Below, one piece after another: positions 5,801 through 6,874 of a stretch of DNA of 6,874 nucleotides. The position numbers were made by a program, and so were the translations under genes. The first letter of the stretch is position 1, and every line of letters begins with the position of its first letter. A model generated the notes under the pieces. That model was not told the DNA's origin and made no database searches. It worked only from the letters and a program-made list of their open reading frames with translations. Source of the DNA: Fimbriimonadaceae bacterium (GTDB taxonomy: Bacteria > Armatimonadota > Fimbriimonadia > Fimbriimonadales > Fimbriimonadaceae); the NCBI GenBank assembly GCA_019454665.1, contig JACFNW010000056.1, positions 2,533-9,406 on the forward strand, read 5' to 3'.

Positions 5801-6874
5801 ACCGCTGGAGTCCTCCGTCCACCGATTGCTGGCCAACGAGTTCATGGGCGAGGGGACGGTCGCGAGGCGGCTGTGGTACTACGGTGCGGACATCGGCGAC
5901 CAAGGCAACCTGACCGTGTCGCGATCCGACCGCAGCTTCGAGGCGCGCGCGTTGGTTGGCCTCGACCCGCAGGAGGCTCAGGCGGCCCGCCCGCAAGAAG
6001 CCCTGCTCCCCGGTGGTCGTTGGTTCAAGCCCGGCGAGGACGACGCCATGATCCTGCCGCAGCCCGTCGCCAACCAACTCAAGATCGCTCCCGAGGACGT
6101 GGGCCGAGCGTTCGTGCGCTTCGCCGGAGTGAGCTACCGCGTCATCGGCATCTTCGACACCGGACTCCTGCAGGGCACGCGGGACCTCGACGGCGAGCCG
6201 TTCCTGCCCGCCGACTTCAACCTCTCGCGCCAACTTCAAACCGAGAGCCAGTCAGGGACGCAAGACTTCCGCGAGTTCGTCCGGCTCGACCCGGCCCAGT
6301 GCGTGTTCACCAGTGCGAACCGGGCGTTGAGCCTGGGCGCCGACATTCGCAGCGTGGCCGTGGCGTTCGAGGAGCCCACCCAGACGCGCGAAGCGCTCAA
6401 GCGGCTGATGCCGCGCCTGACCCTGAACCTCTATGCATCGGTGCCCAAGGAGCGAGGCGAAGGGCTCGAAGTCAAACGCTTCAGCGCCTTCCACAAGACC
6501 AAGGGGTCGGGATTGGGCTCGGTGCTGGTGCCCATGCTCATCGCCACCGTCTTCGTGTTCAACACCATGGTGGCGAGCGTGTTCGAGCGGCGTCGCGAGA
6601 TCTCGATCTTCAGTTCCATCGGTCTGGCGCCGAACCACATCGGCATGTTGTTCTTCGCCGAGTCGCTCGTCTACGGAGTCTTGGGCTCGGTGTTCGGCTA
6701 CTTCGGGGCGCAGTGCCTGGCCAAGGCGATCATCGCCACGGGCACGTTCCAGGGCCTCTACCTCAACTTCAGTTCGACGTCTGCCGTGCTCTCTGCGGCC
6801 GTGGTGATGTCGGTGGTGCTGCTCAGCACGATCTACCCCGCCCGGGTCGCTGCCCGCATCGCCGCGCCGGCCCT
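2859..6874 (+). CDS. Exported M28-like (pseudo)peptidase fused to an FtsX/MacB-type ABC permease (3' truncated)
   Basis: One frame with no stop gives at least 1338 residues. A signal peptide (1-22, cleavage after GMA) precedes an M28 aminopeptidase-like fold: LGSRLTGSPGE at 55-65, a PA-like insert (about 95-235, with KIEGSVVLLEF and MLGAAALVFIEP), core strands to about 440 and a closing helix to 465. Metal-site positions are largely changed: YLD at 255-257 for HxD, Gly271 for the bridging Asp, no Glu pair at 299-304, Asp433 for the final His; Asp257 and Asp331 remain. A beta-rich part (about 490-725) and a helical part (about 728-803) match no family I recognise. Membrane helices at about 808-825, 838-853 and 866-888 lead to an FtsX core: TM 934-953 after RRKART, an exoplasmic MacB-like domain (955-1218), then TM 1219-1242, ERRREISIFSSIG at 1243-1255, and two more helices. 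Charges fit positive-inside throughout. Role inferred: sensing or transport with an unseen ABC ATPase. The ATG at 2859 has only AAGG 2 bases upstream; no other in-frame start exists back to the stop at 2811. Confidence 0.88.
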   Translation, partial: MRILGRWWLAAGLALAPALGMAQPTDAEALDAYRRLRAQVDGSRIAQTYREFSALGSRLTGSPGEAAALGKAESTLRGLGLDVVREPFTATVPDPEALGTLTTDSGSISVWPLWPNLVRTSTCDVRGPIVYGGTGSLEELDGKKIEGSVVLLEFGGGANWKNAAMLGAAALVFIEPEATTRAEAERKFLNVPIRTPRFWLPIRHAGPALSAAKRGEKVRLRCRQDWLAKPTANLIAEIPGSDPVLGKERIVLFAYLDSMSVVPGLAPGAEGLGGLALLLEMARLMTAERPLRTVELVVSSGHGLALQGAREYLYRRLQTDRREQLLTVTLDISSGSRSIGSYAQGYFYDYRWEAMDPVRNISRTLRQHADHLIKVDEVAHPRLILTDAVNNSDNRTWKNNTPGRFAYDCEPFTMAGYNALTFATIEDGRDRVDTPLDTLDKVNLANVVRQAQTLRVMLWHLTTDTTEARGDSRFRVALRSLRPSAMSLTGGFATIEGRVVRFDPNQSFIPDIPVPDSIAVKIGKLASYMGVRGNFTNLAEGEHAEYRLTGLVPINAYPTWLRDRIEITAFHMDRETGEIDHSIQRGIFAGEYDTWFRLKTAYKSTPLVLVPARGVDLFELVDPRRMVAQVFPNVMDAKDDGPPQNFGFFKAWKQDLLSSDVEDTAVLYAPPDLRWKLIMGSDYSPTLMLLNATPDDPDGYGYMGAGAEPSDRPGRANIAIGGTFPNTPLQAARDLVQLNQARIEKFARYRIISPGVDALQAQAREETALAEAAEGDLQWSAARRHARAAWGLALRAHPVLQKTAADVVNGVLFYLFLLIPFSYFLERLVFGSRTLIRQLLTSIAIFLVSFLILRFIHPAFEIVENPFMIFVAFIMGVLSLIVIAFILGKFENSLRTIRQIESGVHEVDIGRTSVAIAAFNLGVGNMTRRKARTFLTTATLVVMTFIVLSFTSLVPELAFNEVATETEGRYAGMLVRNPGLEPLESSVHRLLANEFMGEGTVARRLWYYGADIGDQGNLTVSRSDRSFEARALVGLDPQEAQAARPQEALLPGGRWFKPGEDDAMILPQPVANQLKIAPEDVGRAFVRFAGVSYRVIGIFDTGLLQGTRDLDGEPFLPADFNLSRQLQTESQSGTQDFREFVRLDPAQCVFTSANRALSLGADIRSVAVAFEEPTQTREALKRLMPRLTLNLYASVPKERGEGLEVKRFSAFHKTKGSGLGSVLVPMLIATVFVFNTMVASVFERRREISIFSSIGLAPNHIGMLFFAESLVYGVLGSVFGYFGAQCLAKAIIATGTFQGLYLNFSSTSAVLSAAVVMSVVLLSTIYPARVAARIAAPA

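Noticed and set aside
3579..6239. 886-codon open frame on the minus strand opposite the permease gene
   Set aside because: It uses exactly the same triplets as the plus-strand gene, read backwards. It stays open because GC-rich coding sequence avoids TTA, CTA and TCA codons, and it ends exactly at a TCA codon of the sense gene (3579). The sense strand shows clear domains; this one is charged and motif-free.

Overview
The window is a GC-rich, tightly packed bacterial chromosomal segment with five protein-coding genes. No RNA gene, mobile element or CRISPR array was seen. Nothing in it fixes the taxon. GC-preferring codon use, signal peptides and a large exported permease fit a GC-rich diderm; from remembered gene content I think loosely of Armatimonadota-like bacteria, with low confidence.

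Left block (1-2185, + strand): three housekeeping genes that look like one transcription unit. They are the C-terminal end of a YvcK/CofD-like gluconeogenesis factor, guanylate kinase (gmk), and bifunctional CoaBC (Dfp), which makes 4'-phosphopantetheine for coenzyme A. Each junction is a 4-base stop/start overlap (ATGA, then GTGA), so translation is probably coupled. The rpoZ gene that often sits between gmk and coaBC is absent here.

Centre (2186-2858): a convergent gap with a hairpin and T-run placed to end the minus-strand gene; then a minus-strand gene for a small secreted protein with one fasciclin (FAS1) domain; then a 118-base divergent gap with short inverted repeats next to the FAS1 ribosome binding site.

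Right block (2859-6874, + strand): one uninterrupted reading frame of at least 1338 codons, running off the window. It encodes a signal peptide, an M28-aminopeptidase-like domain with a PA-like insert, beta-rich and helical regions of unknown family, three extra membrane helices, and a complete FtsX/MacB-type permease core. Most zinc-ligand and catalytic positions of the M28 domain are replaced, so it looks like an exported pseudopeptidase fused to an ABC-type permease. This is the most interesting object in the window. Its ATPase partner is not in view.
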